From NCBI RefSeq assembly GCF_019635155.1, contig NZ_JAHBZY010000009.1:1-64000 (forward strand): 64,000 nucleotides of DNA, read 5' to 3'. This DNA is from Nitrosomonas sp. Lineage in GTDB: Bacteria > Pseudomonadota > Gammaproteobacteria > Burkholderiales > Nitrosomonadaceae. Position numbers and translations under genes: made by a program. Under the pieces are notes generated by a model. It did not search any database. It was not told where the DNA came from and was given only the letters and a program-made list of their open reading frames with translations. Shown here piece after piece: positions 1-9,147 of the stretch. The stretch's first letter is position 1, and the number at the start of each line of letters is the position of its first letter.

Positions 1-387
1 ATCAGGAGTTTGGAGTCTGTGGGCAATCCTATTGGAAGCTTCCCTATACTCTGGCACCGATCGTTCTTTTCACAAAGAAGAATATCTTGTGCTATCTGCT
101 AATAGTCGGTTTTTAAATCTTAAATTCTATTTTTTATTGCTTTATTTTTTTAACGATGACTGAGAACAAAAACCAAGTGGTGTGTCACTGCTAAAGTTAT
201 TACAAATAAAACCGATAGTTTGCTGAAAAAATGATATGAAAATTGAGTAGACATATTTGTTTACATCAACCTGGAACCCAAAAAATGCTTAAGAAGCTAC
301 AAAACTGGAAATATTCTAATGAAGTTGGTTTCAGTTTACTAACTCAATTAATTGCCTTGATCTAAATGCATAACGAGGAGAGTGGTT
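1..387. other. upstream non-coding stretch, AT-rich
   Basis: I see no supported gene here. Short open frames enter from the left edge (the longest closes near position 163), but none shows recognisable protein similarity. The last part carries the ribosome binding site GAGGAG (375-380) of the next gene, so the promoter of the chemotaxis operon may lie here. I did not find a convincing sigma-28 or sigma-70 promoter by eye. Confidence 0.4.
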
Positions 388-972
388 ATGTCAAAAATAC
401 TATCAACAGGTATCAAGAAAGATAGAAGCTCGGCGGATGAGACAAGACTGGACGATACTGAGTGTATATTGCGTAACACTGAAGCCGATGAATTTTTTAT
501 TAATATTAAGGGAGAGCTTAACCAAGTCGATAGATTGGTCAGTGATGCGGTTAATAATCTGGTCATCAATTTTAAATTTATTAGTAAATTGACCAAATCT
601 CATCATGATATGGTTCTGGCTATTGAGAAATTGGCAGCTCCTGAAGGTAGTAATCCTATTCTTGATCTGCTCGAGAAACAAATGGTTGTTGCTGACAAGA
701 TTGAGCAGGAATTAGAAATGGCGATTACTTCATTGCAGTTTGGTGACTTAGTTACACAGCTACTTGCGCATACTTCTAACCAAGTGGAAATGCTGAATAT
801 CGAGCTGCAACGAATTGATCGGCAAAGTAGTTGGAGGGGAGGAAGCAGCAAGAAAACATTGAATAGAATTCATGAAGAAATATCCGAAGCGGTCGCGTTA
901 ACAAAAAATAATAGCAAGAGAAAACCGGTTGTTCAGCAGGGTATGCAGATGGGTGATATCGAGCTTTTCTAA
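388..972 (+). CDS. chemotaxis-associated protein, possibly CheZ-like
   Basis: A helical protein of about 194 residues that opens the chemotaxis cluster, 60 bp before cheY. The ATG at 388 is chosen over the GTG at 382 because GAGGAG lies 7 nt before it. The segment near residues 118-134 (LQFGDLVTQLLAHTSNQV) resembles the helix of CheZ-type proteins that reads LQFQD-x-x-x-Q. That suggests, but does not prove, a role at CheY or the receptor array. It has no signal peptide and no membrane segment, so it is probably cytoplasmic. It ends in GDIELF, nearly the same tail as the CheD encoded downstream (GDVELFS). The family cannot be named with certainty; a CheZ-like phosphatase or an array-associated adaptor are both possible. 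Confidence 0.65.
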   Translation: MSKILSTGIKKDRSSADETRLDDTECILRNTEADEFFINIKGELNQVDRLVSDAVNNLVINFKFISKLTKSHHDMVLAIEKLAAPEGSNPILDLLEKQMVVADKIEQELEMAITSLQFGDLVTQLLAHTSNQVEMLNIELQRIDRQSSWRGGSSKKTLNRIHEEISEAVALTKNNSKRKPVVQQGMQMGDIELF

Positions 973-1032
973 TCAGATTGGATTTTTGTGTTTTCTCGGT
1001 AAATGGTCAAATTAGGAAGAGAGGTAAGGTAA

Positions 1033-1398
1033 ATGGTAAAGACAATTCTTGCAGTGGATGATTCAGCATCAATAAGGCAAATGGTTACTTTCACACTTAA
1101 AGGTGCCGGTTATGAAGTCATTCAGGCTGTTGATGGTCAGGATGCATTAGATAAAGCCAATTATCACCAAGTAAACTTGGTCTTGACGGATATTAACATG
1201 CCACGAATGGATGGTTTAAAGCTACTTGAACTGTTAAGGAAGTTGGCGAATTACAAAAATATTCCAATTTTGATCTTAACAACTGAATCCGGGGATGAAA
1301 TGAAAGCTAAAGGTAGAGCAGCAGGAGCAACAGGGTGGCTAGTAAAGCCATTTGATCCCAAACGGTTGTTAGAAGTAATTGGAAAAGTCATAGGCTAA
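1033..1398 (+). CDS. cheY: chemotaxis response regulator CheY
   Basis: Single-domain receiver of 121 residues, the usual CheY length. The acidic pocket (D9, D10), the phosphoacceptor D53 in LTDINMPRMDG, the switch threonine in ILTTE (about T83-T84) and K105 in KPF are all present. It should be phosphorylated by CheA, encoded next, and act on the flagellar switch. GAGAGGTAAGG lies just upstream of the ATG. With 140 bp to cheA it is probably in the same operon. The sequence is closer to the PilG/CheY-like stand-alone regulators of betaproteobacterial clusters than to enteric CheY, so a role in another motility output cannot be excluded. Confidence 0.93.
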   Translation: MVKTILAVDDSASIRQMVTFTLKGAGYEVIQAVDGQDALDKANYHQVNLVLTDINMPRMDGLKLLELLRKLANYKNIPILILTTESGDEMKAKGRAAGATGWLVKPFDPKRLLEVIGKVIG

Positions 1399-1537
1399 AG
1401 AAACTTTGTTGTAGACCAGTAGGTTACAGGTGTTTTTCTGATTTTCAAGATTGAATGATTTTTATTAATCTGTTTCTTGATTTGCTGGTCTCCTTGGAGT
1501 GTTAGCCTTTAAGTATCCACATGAAATAGGGTTATCG

Positions 1538-3721
1538 ATGAGTACAGATCTCGAACAGTTTTACGAAATTTTCTTTGAAGAATCTTCTGAGCTATTGGCT
1601 GAGATGGAAACATGCCTTTTGAGGCTGGATGTAAATTCTCCTGACTTAGAAGATTTGAATGCTATTTTTCGTGCCGCTCACTCTATTAAGGGCGGCGCTG
1701 GTACATTTGGTTTTACAGATATGACGGAGATGACTCATATGTTGGAAACATTGCTGGATAAATTGCGTAAAGGTGAACTCAAGGTTCGTAGCGAAATGAT
1801 TGATGCCTTTCTTAGGGCGGGTGATGTCATAAAGGAACAGTTGGCAGGTCATCGCGGTGAAGGACAAGCGGATCCAGCTGTTGCCGCGGCAGTTTGCGGA
1901 GAATTAAAGAAATTAAGTGACGAGACGCAGGACCTATCAGTTGTAGCACCGACACCGCAAGAAGAACCTGAAGAGAGCTCAGAAATTAATCAGGTTGAGA
2001 CCGAGATTGCAGAATTGCCAACAGAAGATACAGCTAAAAATATTTTTAGTATTGAATTTCTTAGTACCGGGGTGAGTGCAGCGACCCTCGACCATTTATT
2101 TGAAAACCTAAAACATCTCGGGGCTTTAGAGAATTTGGCGCCTACCAACACTAGTGATAGTTATAAGCTAAAACTTGCGACTTCTAATTGCGAGGAAGAT
2201 GTTTGGGAAACATTGGCTTTTGTTGTTGATCCGGTAAATCTGAAAATCGAAACATTTGTTGCGGAGGATGCTGAGGCAAGCGCAGCAGTTATCGATCATT
2301 CTGACGGAACTACCAAGAACACTGAATCATTAGCAAGTGGAAATGAAGATGATTTTTCTATGGCTGATTTACCACCGGCCCCAGGATATGGTTTTTTTCC
2401 TGGAGCACCGGCTGCACCAAGTGATATTGATGCACCAGAATCGAGCCCAAATGTTGGGCAGCAGCAAAATACAGGCTATGGTAAAAATGAATCATCAAGT
2501 AGTTTAAATAAATCTTCGAGCAAAAATGCTGCTGCTTCTTCAGCCAGTGAAACTTCTTCAATACGAGTCAGTATTGAAAAAGTAGATCAGATGATCAACT
2601 TGGTTGGTGAGTTGGTGATTACGCAAGCGATGTTAGCTCAAACCGTTTCACAATATGATCCGGTACTTTTTGAGAAATTGCATAGCGGAATGAGTCAACT
2701 AGAGAGGAATACTCGTGACTTGCAAGAATCTGTAATGTCGATTCGTATGATGCCGATTAGTTTTGTTTTTAGCCGTTACCCTCGAGTTGTTCGTGATCTT
2801 GCTGCAAAGCTGAACAAACGTGTTGAATTAAAAACTGTTGGTGAGAACACAGAGCTGGACAAAGGTCTCATAGAAAAAATTGCTGATCCACTTACTCATT
2901 TGGTGAGAAACAGTTTGGATCATGGAATTGAGGTTGCAGAGAAACGGGCAGCAGCCGGTAAGCCGGCACACGGTACTATAACTTTGCGAGCATTTCACCA
3001 AGGAGGCAGTATTGTGATCGAAGTGAGCGATGATGGTGCTGGCTTAAACCGAGGGAAAATACTTGCCAAAGCGAAAGAGCGTGGATTGCCTGTGCATGAT
3101 GGCATGACGGATCAAGAAGTTTGGGCATTGATATTTGAAGCAGGATTCTCGACTGCTGATCAAGTCACAGATGTGTCTGGGCGCGGGGTTGGTATGGATG
3201 TTGTTAAGCGCAACATACAGAGTATGGGAGGGCGGATCGATATTGAGTCGGCCTTAGGAGCTGGCACGCGTATTTCCATTCGTTTACCTTTAACATTGGC
3301 CATTCTTGATGGTTTATCCGTAACTGTGGGTGATGAGATGTTCATTGTTCCACTTAATTATATTACTGAATCATTGCAGCCCGCTGCCGCGGACATAAAA
3401 ACAGTCAGTGGTCAAGGGCGTGTGGTGCAGGTGCGAGGTGAATATCTGCCTGTAGTTGCACTGCATGAAATCTTTAATTTGCGTCCGAAAGTTACAAATG
3501 TCCACGAAGGAATTCTTGTAATTCTTGAAGCTGAAGGTCACAAAGCGGCATTATTCGTGGATGATCTCGTTGGGCAGCATCAAGTAGTCATTAAGAGTCT
3601 TGAGAGTAACTATCGAAGAGTGCAGGGTGTATCCGGTGCGACAATCATGGGTGATGGCAAAGTTGCACTTATTCTTGATACAGCTGCTTTGGTAATGGCA
3701 TCGCAACAAGAGATTGTATAA
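1538..3721 (+). CDS. cheA: chemotaxis histidine kinase CheA
   Basis: CheA autophosphorylates and passes the phosphoryl group to CheY and CheB. The ATG at 1538 (MSTDLEQF) is chosen over a GTG 39 bp earlier because it gives the conserved N-terminus and puts the Hpt histidine at residue 48 (RAAHSIKGGAGTF). A CheY/CheB-binding-like region and a long Ser/Ala/Pro-rich linker follow (about residues 150-345). Next come the dimerisation helices, the HATPase domain (N box NSLDHGIE, G1 DDGAGL, G2 GRGVGMDVV) and the C-terminal CheW-like regulatory domain. At 727 residues the length is normal. No cheW gene follows, although cheW often sits next to cheA; here 293 bp without a gene separate it from cheR. 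Confidence 0.96.
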   Translation: MSTDLEQFYEIFFEESSELLAEMETCLLRLDVNSPDLEDLNAIFRAAHSIKGGAGTFGFTDMTEMTHMLETLLDKLRKGELKVRSEMIDAFLRAGDVIKEQLAGHRGEGQADPAVAAAVCGELKKLSDETQDLSVVAPTPQEEPEESSEINQVETEIAELPTEDTAKNIFSIEFLSTGVSAATLDHLFENLKHLGALENLAPTNTSDSYKLKLATSNCEEDVWETLAFVVDPVNLKIETFVAEDAEASAAVIDHSDGTTKNTESLASGNEDDFSMADLPPAPGYGFFPGAPAAPSDIDAPESSPNVGQQQNTGYGKNESSSSLNKSSSKNAAASSASETSSIRVSIEKVDQMINLVGELVITQAMLAQTVSQYDPVLFEKLHSGMSQLERNTRDLQESVMSIRMMPISFVFSRYPRVVRDLAAKLNKRVELKTVGENTELDKGLIEKIADPLTHLVRNSLDHGIEVAEKRAAAGKPAHGTITLRAFHQGGSIVIEVSDDGAGLNRGKILAKAKERGLPVHDGMTDQEVWALIFEAGFSTADQVTDVSGRGVGMDVVKRNIQSMGGRIDIESALGAGTRISIRLPLTLAILDGLSVTVGDEMFIVPLNYITESLQPAAADIKTVSGQGRVVQVRGEYLPVVALHEIFNLRPKVTNVHEGILVILEAEGHKAALFVDDLVGQHQVVIKSLESNYRRVQGVSGATIMGDGKVALILDTAALVMASQQEIV

Positions 3722-4014
3722 ATAATATTCTGCAAACAGACTTATAGAATAATTGTTATATGAGTCGTGTGGTTGGATAGTTGCCAGACATAACAAGAAT
3801 GGTCTGAAATTTTTATCAATGTTTAGCGCTGCCCAAAAAAACAGGACAATCTTATTAATAACGCTATTCTTATAGCGGTTTATATTGAAGATAGTCATCT
3901 ATAAATACTGCATATCTAACAATAACTAGGTTAAAAAACAGCTGGAAGCTCTTGTTTATTATCGTCGTTAATTTTTCTTGTAAGTTGATCTTCGCAAATT
4001 TGAATGGAAATGGC

Positions 4015-4878
4015 ATGGAAATAATTTCTAACTTTGATGAAAGTTCTAATGATAAAACTCGCGAATATGTCTTCACGAAAGAAGATTTTGAACGAGTTAG
4101 AAAGTTGATATACAAGCATGCTGGTATTTCATTGTCTTCGGGTAAGCAGAACATGGTATATAGCCGTCTTGCTCGCCGTTTGCGTGCGACGGGTATCAAT
4201 AGTTTTCATGAATACTTGAATTACCTCGAACGTGGAAATCCTGAAGAATGGGAAGCTTTCACGAATGCGCTAACAACAAATTTGACCGCTTTTTTTCGTG
4301 AACAGCATCATTTTCCTATTCTCGAGAAACATGTCGAGAAACGCAAAAACCAAAACAAAATTCAGCTCTGGTGCAGTGCTTCGTCAACGGGCGAAGAACC
4401 CTACTCAATGGCGATGGCGATGGTACAAGCATTTAACACATTAACGCCTCCTGTTCATATTCTGGCGACAGACTTAGATACTAATGTTCTCGCAAAAGCG
4501 CAACTTGGTGTGTATTCATTGGATAAACTGGAGAAGCTCCCAAAGGAAAAATTGAGGCGGTTTTTTCTTAAAGGTAAAGGTCACCATGAAGGCTCGGCAC
4601 GGGTTAGACCTGAGTTACGTAATATGATTACTTTTCGTCAATTGAATTTGCTTGATGATAATTGGCCAATACGCGGCCCGTTCGATGCCATCTTTTGTCG
4701 TAATGTCATGATTTATTTTGACAAACAAACGCAATATAAAATCTTAAAGAAATTTGTACCATTACTTGCTCCAGATGGCCTATTGTTTGCTGGGCACTCT
4801 GAGAGTTTCCAACATGCGGTTGATCTATTTAAACTGCGAGAAAAAACTGTTTACGAGCTAGCAAGTAGACCGAGGTAA
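4015..4878 (+). CDS. cheR: chemoreceptor glutamate methyltransferase CheR
   Basis: CheR methylates glutamates on chemoreceptors using S-adenosylmethionine and opposes CheB. The ATG at 4015 (MEIISNF) is preferred to the earlier TTG, since the extra 21 residues are hydrophobic and unlike the family. An all-alpha N-terminal domain (starting near FTKEDFERV) is followed by the SAM-binding methyltransferase domain with [14 protein letters not shown] and [11 protein letters not shown]. The length of 287 residues is normal. Only 7 bp separate it from cheD, so the two are co-transcribed and probably translationally coupled. Confidence 0.95.
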   Translation: MEIISNFDESSNDKTREYVFTKEDFERVRKLIYKHAGISLSSGKQNMVYSRLARRLRATGINSFHEYLNYLERGNPEEWEAFTNALTTNLTAFFREQHHFPILEKHVEKRKNQNKIQLWCSASSTGEEPYSMAMAMVQAFNTLTPPVHILATDLDTNVLAKAQLGVYSLDKLEKLPKEKLRRFFLKGKGHHEGSARVRPELRNMITFRQLNLLDDNWPIRGPFDAIFCRNVMIYFDKQTQYKILKKFVPLLAPDGLLFAGHSESFQHAVDLFKLREKTVYELASRPR

Positions 4879-4885
4879 TAATCGT

Positions 4886-5497
4886 ATGTCTATGATCGTT
4901 GATGAGCAACTTGCCACTAATTTCTATTTTGACAAAAATTTTAATAGTCAGGCAGTAAAGCTGTTACCTGGTGAATATTATGTTACTGATAAGGATATCA
5001 TGCTGGTAACCGTTCTCGGTTCTTGTGTCGCCGCATGTATACGTGATTGCTACAGCGGCATTGGAGGAATGAACCATTTCATGCTACCTGACGGTGGTGG
5101 CGATGCGGGAAGTCCGTTAAATGCATCAGCCAGATATGGAACATACGCAATGGAAATACTGATCAATCAGTTATTAAAGTTGGGTGCTCGTCGCAGTAAT
5201 CTGGAAGCCAAGGTATTCGGTGGTGGAAATGTTCTTGATGGATTGACTGTTGCGAATGTAGGGCAACGGAATGCGGATTTCGTATTGAGATTTCTTCAGA
5301 CCGAAAAAATACGGATTGTTGCGCAAGATTTGGTCGATATATTTCCACGTAAAGTTTATTTCTTTCCCAAAAATAGCAGAGTGATGGTTAAGAAGTTACG
5401 CAATGTACGTAATACCACGATCTCTCTGCGAGAAAGCGACTACAGACAGCGATTACACCGAGTGGATTCCGGTGGTGATGTTGAACTTTTTTCTTAA
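4886..5497 (+). CDS. cheD: chemoreceptor glutamine deamidase CheD
   Basis: CheD deamidates glutamines in chemoreceptors to glutamates, creating methylation sites for CheR. The catalytic Cys47 ([12 protein letters not shown]) and His64 (GGMNHFMLP) are present. The protein has 203 residues and carries a C-terminal extension ending in GDVELFS. Extensions ending in an ELF-type motif are common in proteobacterial CheD. The same motif ends the first gene of this operon. It lies between cheR and cheB, as in many betaproteobacterial clusters. Confidence 0.94.
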   Translation: MSMIVDEQLATNFYFDKNFNSQAVKLLPGEYYVTDKDIMLVTVLGSCVAACIRDCYSGIGGMNHFMLPDGGGDAGSPLNASARYGTYAMEILINQLLKLGARRSNLEAKVFGGGNVLDGLTVANVGQRNADFVLRFLQTEKIRIVAQDLVDIFPRKVYFFPKNSRVMVKKLRNVRNTTISLRESDYRQRLHRVDSGGDVELFS

Positions 5498-5533
5498 TAG
5501 AATTAGTTAGTTAAATTAGATTGAGAGTTTAAG

Positions 5534-6613
5534 ATGAATAAGACAAGAGTTCTGATAATTGATGACTCAGCGTTAATTCGTCGCTTATTAAGCGAAGTTA
5601 TAAATAGCCAGCCAGATATGGAAGCCATAGGATCAGCTCCAGACCCTTTAGTAGCAAGAGAAATGATACGCGAGATGAATCCAGATGTGTTGACGCTTGA
5701 TGTTGAAATGCCAAAAATGGATGGCCTGGATTTTCTTGAGAAATTAATGCGATTGCGGCCTATGCCTGTCGTGATGGTTTCAACGTTAACGGAGAGCGGA
5801 TCCGATATTACATTTCGTGCGCTAGAATTGGGTGCTGTAGATTTTGTTTCAAAACCTAAAATTGATATCGCTGCTGGGTTGAAAGAATATGGTAGTGAGA
5901 TTGCAAATAAAATTCGTATTGCCAAATCTGCGCGGCTTAAAAAATCTGTAAATATATCGGTAACAAAAAGCGCCTCAGCTGATGTGGTTTTGCCCTCGGT
6001 ATCAAATCGCATTGCATCGACTGAGAAATTGATCATTGTCGGAGCTTCTACCGGTGGCACGGAAGCAATTAAAGATTTTTTAATTCGAATGCCGCCGGAT
6101 TCTCCCGGAATTTTAATTACCCAACATATGCCTGAAGGGTTTACCAAATCATTTGCCAATCGATTGAATACACTTTGTAAAATATCGGTGATTGAAGCAC
6201 AAGGAGGAGAGAGGGTATTACCCGGTCATGCTTTTATTGCACCCGGTCATTCCCATTTGCTACTGAAACGTAGCGGTGCGAATTATATGACCGAACTGAA
6301 TCATGGAGAACCTGTTTGTCGACATCGGCCGTCGGTTGATGTACTATTTCGTTCAGCGGCTAATTGTGCAGGGAAGAATGCGATCGGTGTGATTCTGACT
6401 GGTATGGGTAAAGATGGTGCTGCGGGGATGCTGGAAATGCACAAAGCGGGTTCGTACAATTTTGCACAGGATGAAAGTAGTTGTGTAGTGTTCGGTATGC
6501 CGAAAGAAGCAATTGCAGCGGGTGGTGTAAACGAAATTGTTCCTTTAAAAGATATGGCCAGATGCGTTTTGTCGAAGATATCCAGTATGGGATCGCATGG
6601 AAACCGCGTATAA
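5534..6613 (+). CDS. cheB: protein-glutamate methylesterase/response regulator CheB
   Basis: CheB removes methyl groups from receptors when phosphorylated by CheA, which gives adaptation. The N-terminal receiver domain has D10/D11 and phosphoacceptor D56 ([12 protein letters not shown]). The C-terminal methylesterase has the catalytic triad residues S172 (GASTGG), H198 (ITQHMP) and D294 ([10 protein letters not shown]). At 359 residues it is full length. It is the last recognisable chemotaxis gene of the cluster; the next gene is unrelated. Confidence 0.96.
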   Translation: MNKTRVLIIDDSALIRRLLSEVINSQPDMEAIGSAPDPLVAREMIREMNPDVLTLDVEMPKMDGLDFLEKLMRLRPMPVVMVSTLTESGSDITFRALELGAVDFVSKPKIDIAAGLKEYGSEIANKIRIAKSARLKKSVNISVTKSASADVVLPSVSNRIASTEKLIIVGASTGGTEAIKDFLIRMPPDSPGILITQHMPEGFTKSFANRLNTLCKISVIEAQGGERVLPGHAFIAPGHSHLLLKRSGANYMTELNHGEPVCRHRPSVDVLFRSAANCAGKNAIGVILTGMGKDGAAGMLEMHKAGSYNFAQDESSCVVFGMPKEAIAAGGVNEIVPLKDMARCVLSKISSMGSHGNRV

Positions 6614-6666
6614 CAGTTAAGTAGTAACCTGCATCTTGATTCGAGGTAATTCAATATACATCGTCA

Positions 6667-7155
6667 ATGAAAAGGTTTATTTCTCAACTTATTATTTTGA
6701 TTGTCATCTGCTTTTTGGCGAGCTGTGGGACAATACAGGAAAAACCAGCAGTTAAATCTGGTCCTGTAATCAATAAACCGGCAAATTTCAATCATATCAA
6801 GAAAGCGCTTTATTCTCAGTACAACGAATGGCAAGGTGTTCGTTATCAGCGCGGAGGGCTTAGCCGGCGCGGGGTTGATTGTTCGGGCTTTGTGCATATT
6901 ACATACAAGTCAAAGCTAGGCATGCATTTACCAAGAACGACTCATTTACAATCCCGAATAGGAAAAGAAATTCGCAAAGAAGATCTCAGAGCAGGCGATT
7001 TGATTTTCTTTAGAACGGGGCCAGCTTCGAATCATGTGGGTATTTATCTTGAAAACAATAAATTTCTTCATGCTTCACAAAAGAAAGGCGTCATTATTTC
7101 CAGACTGGATCACGTATATTGGAAAGCCAATTATTGGAAATCGATTCGTATTTAG
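6667..7155 (+). CDS. NlpC/P60 family cell-wall peptidase lipoprotein
   Basis: A 162-residue lipoprotein: a hydrophobic signal peptide ends in the lipobox LASC with Cys20. The NlpC/P60 domain follows, with catalytic Cys72 in GVDCSGFV and histidines H123 (NHVGIYLEN) and H135 (FLHASQKKGV). Such enzymes are gamma-D-glutamyl-diaminopimelate endopeptidases that trim peptidoglycan stem peptides in the periplasm. It resembles the Spr/MepS and NlpC class. It lies 53 bp after cheB but probably has its own role. The substrate is inferred from the family only. Confidence 0.9.
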   Translation: MKRFISQLIILIVICFLASCGTIQEKPAVKSGPVINKPANFNHIKKALYSQYNEWQGVRYQRGGLSRRGVDCSGFVHITYKSKLGMHLPRTTHLQSRIGKEIRKEDLRAGDLIFFRTGPASNHVGIYLENNKFLHASQKKGVIISRLDHVYWKANYWKSIRI

Positions 7156-7238
7156 TCACTCGGTAGCATAAGCGCTTGCCACTTTTGATTAATATCCCCG
7201 GTTTCTCGTATCACACCTTAATCTTTGCGGAATGCGAC

Positions 7239-7556
7239 ATGAATGAAGAAATCAGGCAACGACTTCAAAATAAGAAGATATGGCAACGAGGTTTCTTCAT
7301 GGTGATGTACATGGGAATTTATGGTTTCTGCAATTTTTTAATGATTGCTATTTTTGTTTTCCAATTTGTAGCATTAATCATCGCTGGCCAACCCAACGCA
7401 TTGCTATTGGATTTTGGCAAAAATCTCGGCACGTATATCCGTCAGATTATTGCGTACATGACGCTGAACACCGATTATCTGCCTTTTCCGTTCAGTGCAT
7501 GGCCAAATGACGGTAATTCCGAACAGCTTACCAAAGATCGCAATATAAGCGATTAG
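7239..7556 (+). CDS. DUF4389 family inner-membrane protein
   Basis: A protein of about 105 residues when started at the ATG at 7239 (MNEEIRQRLQ), which gives the soluble N-terminus usual for the family. It has two membrane segments (near FFMVMYMGIYGFCNFLM and MIAIFVFQFVALII) and a short C-terminal part with LPFPFSAWP, the hallmark I associate with DUF4389 proteins. The function is unknown. An upstream in-frame start at 7176 would add 21 residues and is less likely. Confidence 0.75.
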   Translation: MNEEIRQRLQNKKIWQRGFFMVMYMGIYGFCNFLMIAIFVFQFVALIIAGQPNALLLDFGKNLGTYIRQIIAYMTLNTDYLPFPFSAWPNDGNSEQLTKDRNISD

Positions 7557-7720
7557 TGCATCATTGCTTTGCAAACTCTCAGAAGTTTAAAGCTTTTCTC
7601 ATCTTTCATGATTCGGCTGTAACAGGAAACAGCTATCGTAATCTAAAAATGGTTTAATACTCGAATGCATTGGAGCTCCGAAGCATTCCAAGACTATCTG
7701 GATTTATAAGACACAGCCCC

Positions 7721-8791
7721 ATGACCACGTTGTTTACACCTCTTACAATTGGTTCGCTGACGGTACCGAACCGGATTTTTATGGCGCCATTGACACGCTG
7801 CCGAGCGGGTGAAGCGCACATGCCGAATGATTTAATGGTCGAATATTACAAGCAGCGTGCCTGCGCCGGCTTGATTATCGTCGAGGCGACGATGGCGATG
7901 GAAGGGTATTCGGCGTTCTGGAAGGAACCCGGTATTTACTCAATGGAACAAATTGCCGCATGGAAGCAAGTAACTGCTGCCGTACATACCGCCGGCGGTA
8001 GAATCTTTTTGCAAATCTGGCATGGTGGACGAGCCTGTCATCCGCTGCTCAATCACGGTTCGCAGCCGATCGCACCTAGTGCCATCGCTATTGCTGATGA
8101 AGTGCGTACGCCGGAAGGAAAAAAACCTTACGTCATACCTCGCGAATTGCGTGATGACGAGTTACCTGACATTGTTTCCGGCTTCAAACAAGCCGCGCAG
8201 AATGCCAAGATCGCCGGATTCGATGGTATTGAAATTCACGGCGCTAACGGTTATTTGCTCGATGAATTTCTGCGAGACGGCTCGAACAAACGCAGTGGTC
8301 CATATGGCGGCTCGATTGAGAATCGTGCGCGGTTGACGCTGGAAGTGCTCGAAGCCGTCAGTACCGTATGGGGGAGCGACCGAATTGGTTTGCGGATCTC
8401 GCCGTTGAGTAGCTATAACAGCATGATTGATAGTGATCCGATTGGGTTATCGATTTGGCTTGCCACTCGGCTCAATGATTATGATCTTGCGTACCTGCAC
8501 GTGATTCGTGGCGATATTTACCAGCAACAAAGCGGCGACGTGATGACGCCGATTCGCCGGTATTATCGAGGTGTGCTAATCGGCAACTTCGACTACGCGC
8601 CGGATGAAGCGAATCAAGACATTGCGGGGGATAAAATCGATGCCGTGGCGTTTGGCCGGCTTTTTTTGGCAAACCCTGATTTGCCTGCGCGTATCCGTGC
8701 AGGGGCGGCGTTCAACGAACCCAGTCCTGCGACTTTTTATACCGATGGTGCGGATGGTTATACCGACTATCCTGCGCTTTATGTGTCGTGA
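7721..8791 (+). CDS. Old Yellow Enzyme family alkene reductase (NemA-like)
   Basis: An FMN-dependent, NAD(P)H-using flavoenzyme of 356 residues that would reduce activated alkenes, N-ethylmaleimide or nitro compounds. The start MTTLFTPLTIGSLTVPNRI at 7721 matches the family N-terminus; the earlier in-frame start adds an unlikely leader. Family motifs are MAPLTRCRA, the flavin-binding IWHGGRACHP, and the segment GFDGIEIHGANGYLLDEF followed by NKRSGPYGGS, with the substrate-binding His/Asn pair. It reads as a complete TIM barrel. The exact substrate cannot be told, so no symbol is given. Confidence 0.9.
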   Translation: MTTLFTPLTIGSLTVPNRIFMAPLTRCRAGEAHMPNDLMVEYYKQRACAGLIIVEATMAMEGYSAFWKEPGIYSMEQIAAWKQVTAAVHTAGGRIFLQIWHGGRACHPLLNHGSQPIAPSAIAIADEVRTPEGKKPYVIPRELRDDELPDIVSGFKQAAQNAKIAGFDGIEIHGANGYLLDEFLRDGSNKRSGPYGGSIENRARLTLEVLEAVSTVWGSDRIGLRISPLSSYNSMIDSDPIGLSIWLATRLNDYDLAYLHVIRGDIYQQQSGDVMTPIRRYYRGVLIGNFDYAPDEANQDIAGDKIDAVAFGRLFLANPDLPARIRAGAAFNEPSPATFYTDGADGYTDYPALYVS

Positions 8792-8900
8792 CATAACTGT
8801 TTGGTTGTTAGTGATTATTGCTATACTCGGTTTTGAATGACCCGGTTGATCGATTCAAAGCGAGAGTAAGCTTTTACCGAGGCGCGATTGTTTCAGCGGG

Positions 8901-9113
8901 ATGGACGGAGACATGCAGCAGATACTCATCACTCTAGGAATCATTTTTCTTATCCTCGGCCTATTGTGGCCGTGGCTATCGCAACTGCCGCTGGGTCGTA
9001 TGCCCGGTGATATCCATATTGAACGCGAAAATTTCAGCTTCCATTTTCCACTGATGACGGGATTGATCATCTCTGTTGTGCTGACGCTGATCATGTGGTG
9101 GTTGCGGAGGTAA
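8901..9113 (+). CDS. DUF2905 family small membrane protein
   Basis: 70 residues with two hydrophobic segments (ILITLGIIFLILGLLWPWL and LMTGLIISVVLTLIMWWL) flanking the family-typical loop LGRMPGDIHIERENFSFHFP. The function is unknown. An internal ATG at 8913 has a GGAG before it and may be the real start; the difference is only four residues. It ends 34 bp before the end of the convergent hoxH gene. Confidence 0.8.
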   Translation: MDGDMQQILITLGIIFLILGLLWPWLSQLPLGRMPGDIHIERENFSFHFPLMTGLIISVVLTLIMWWLRR

Positions 9114-9147
9114 ATCATGCCATAAAGATTTTCTGCTCATACCGGGA

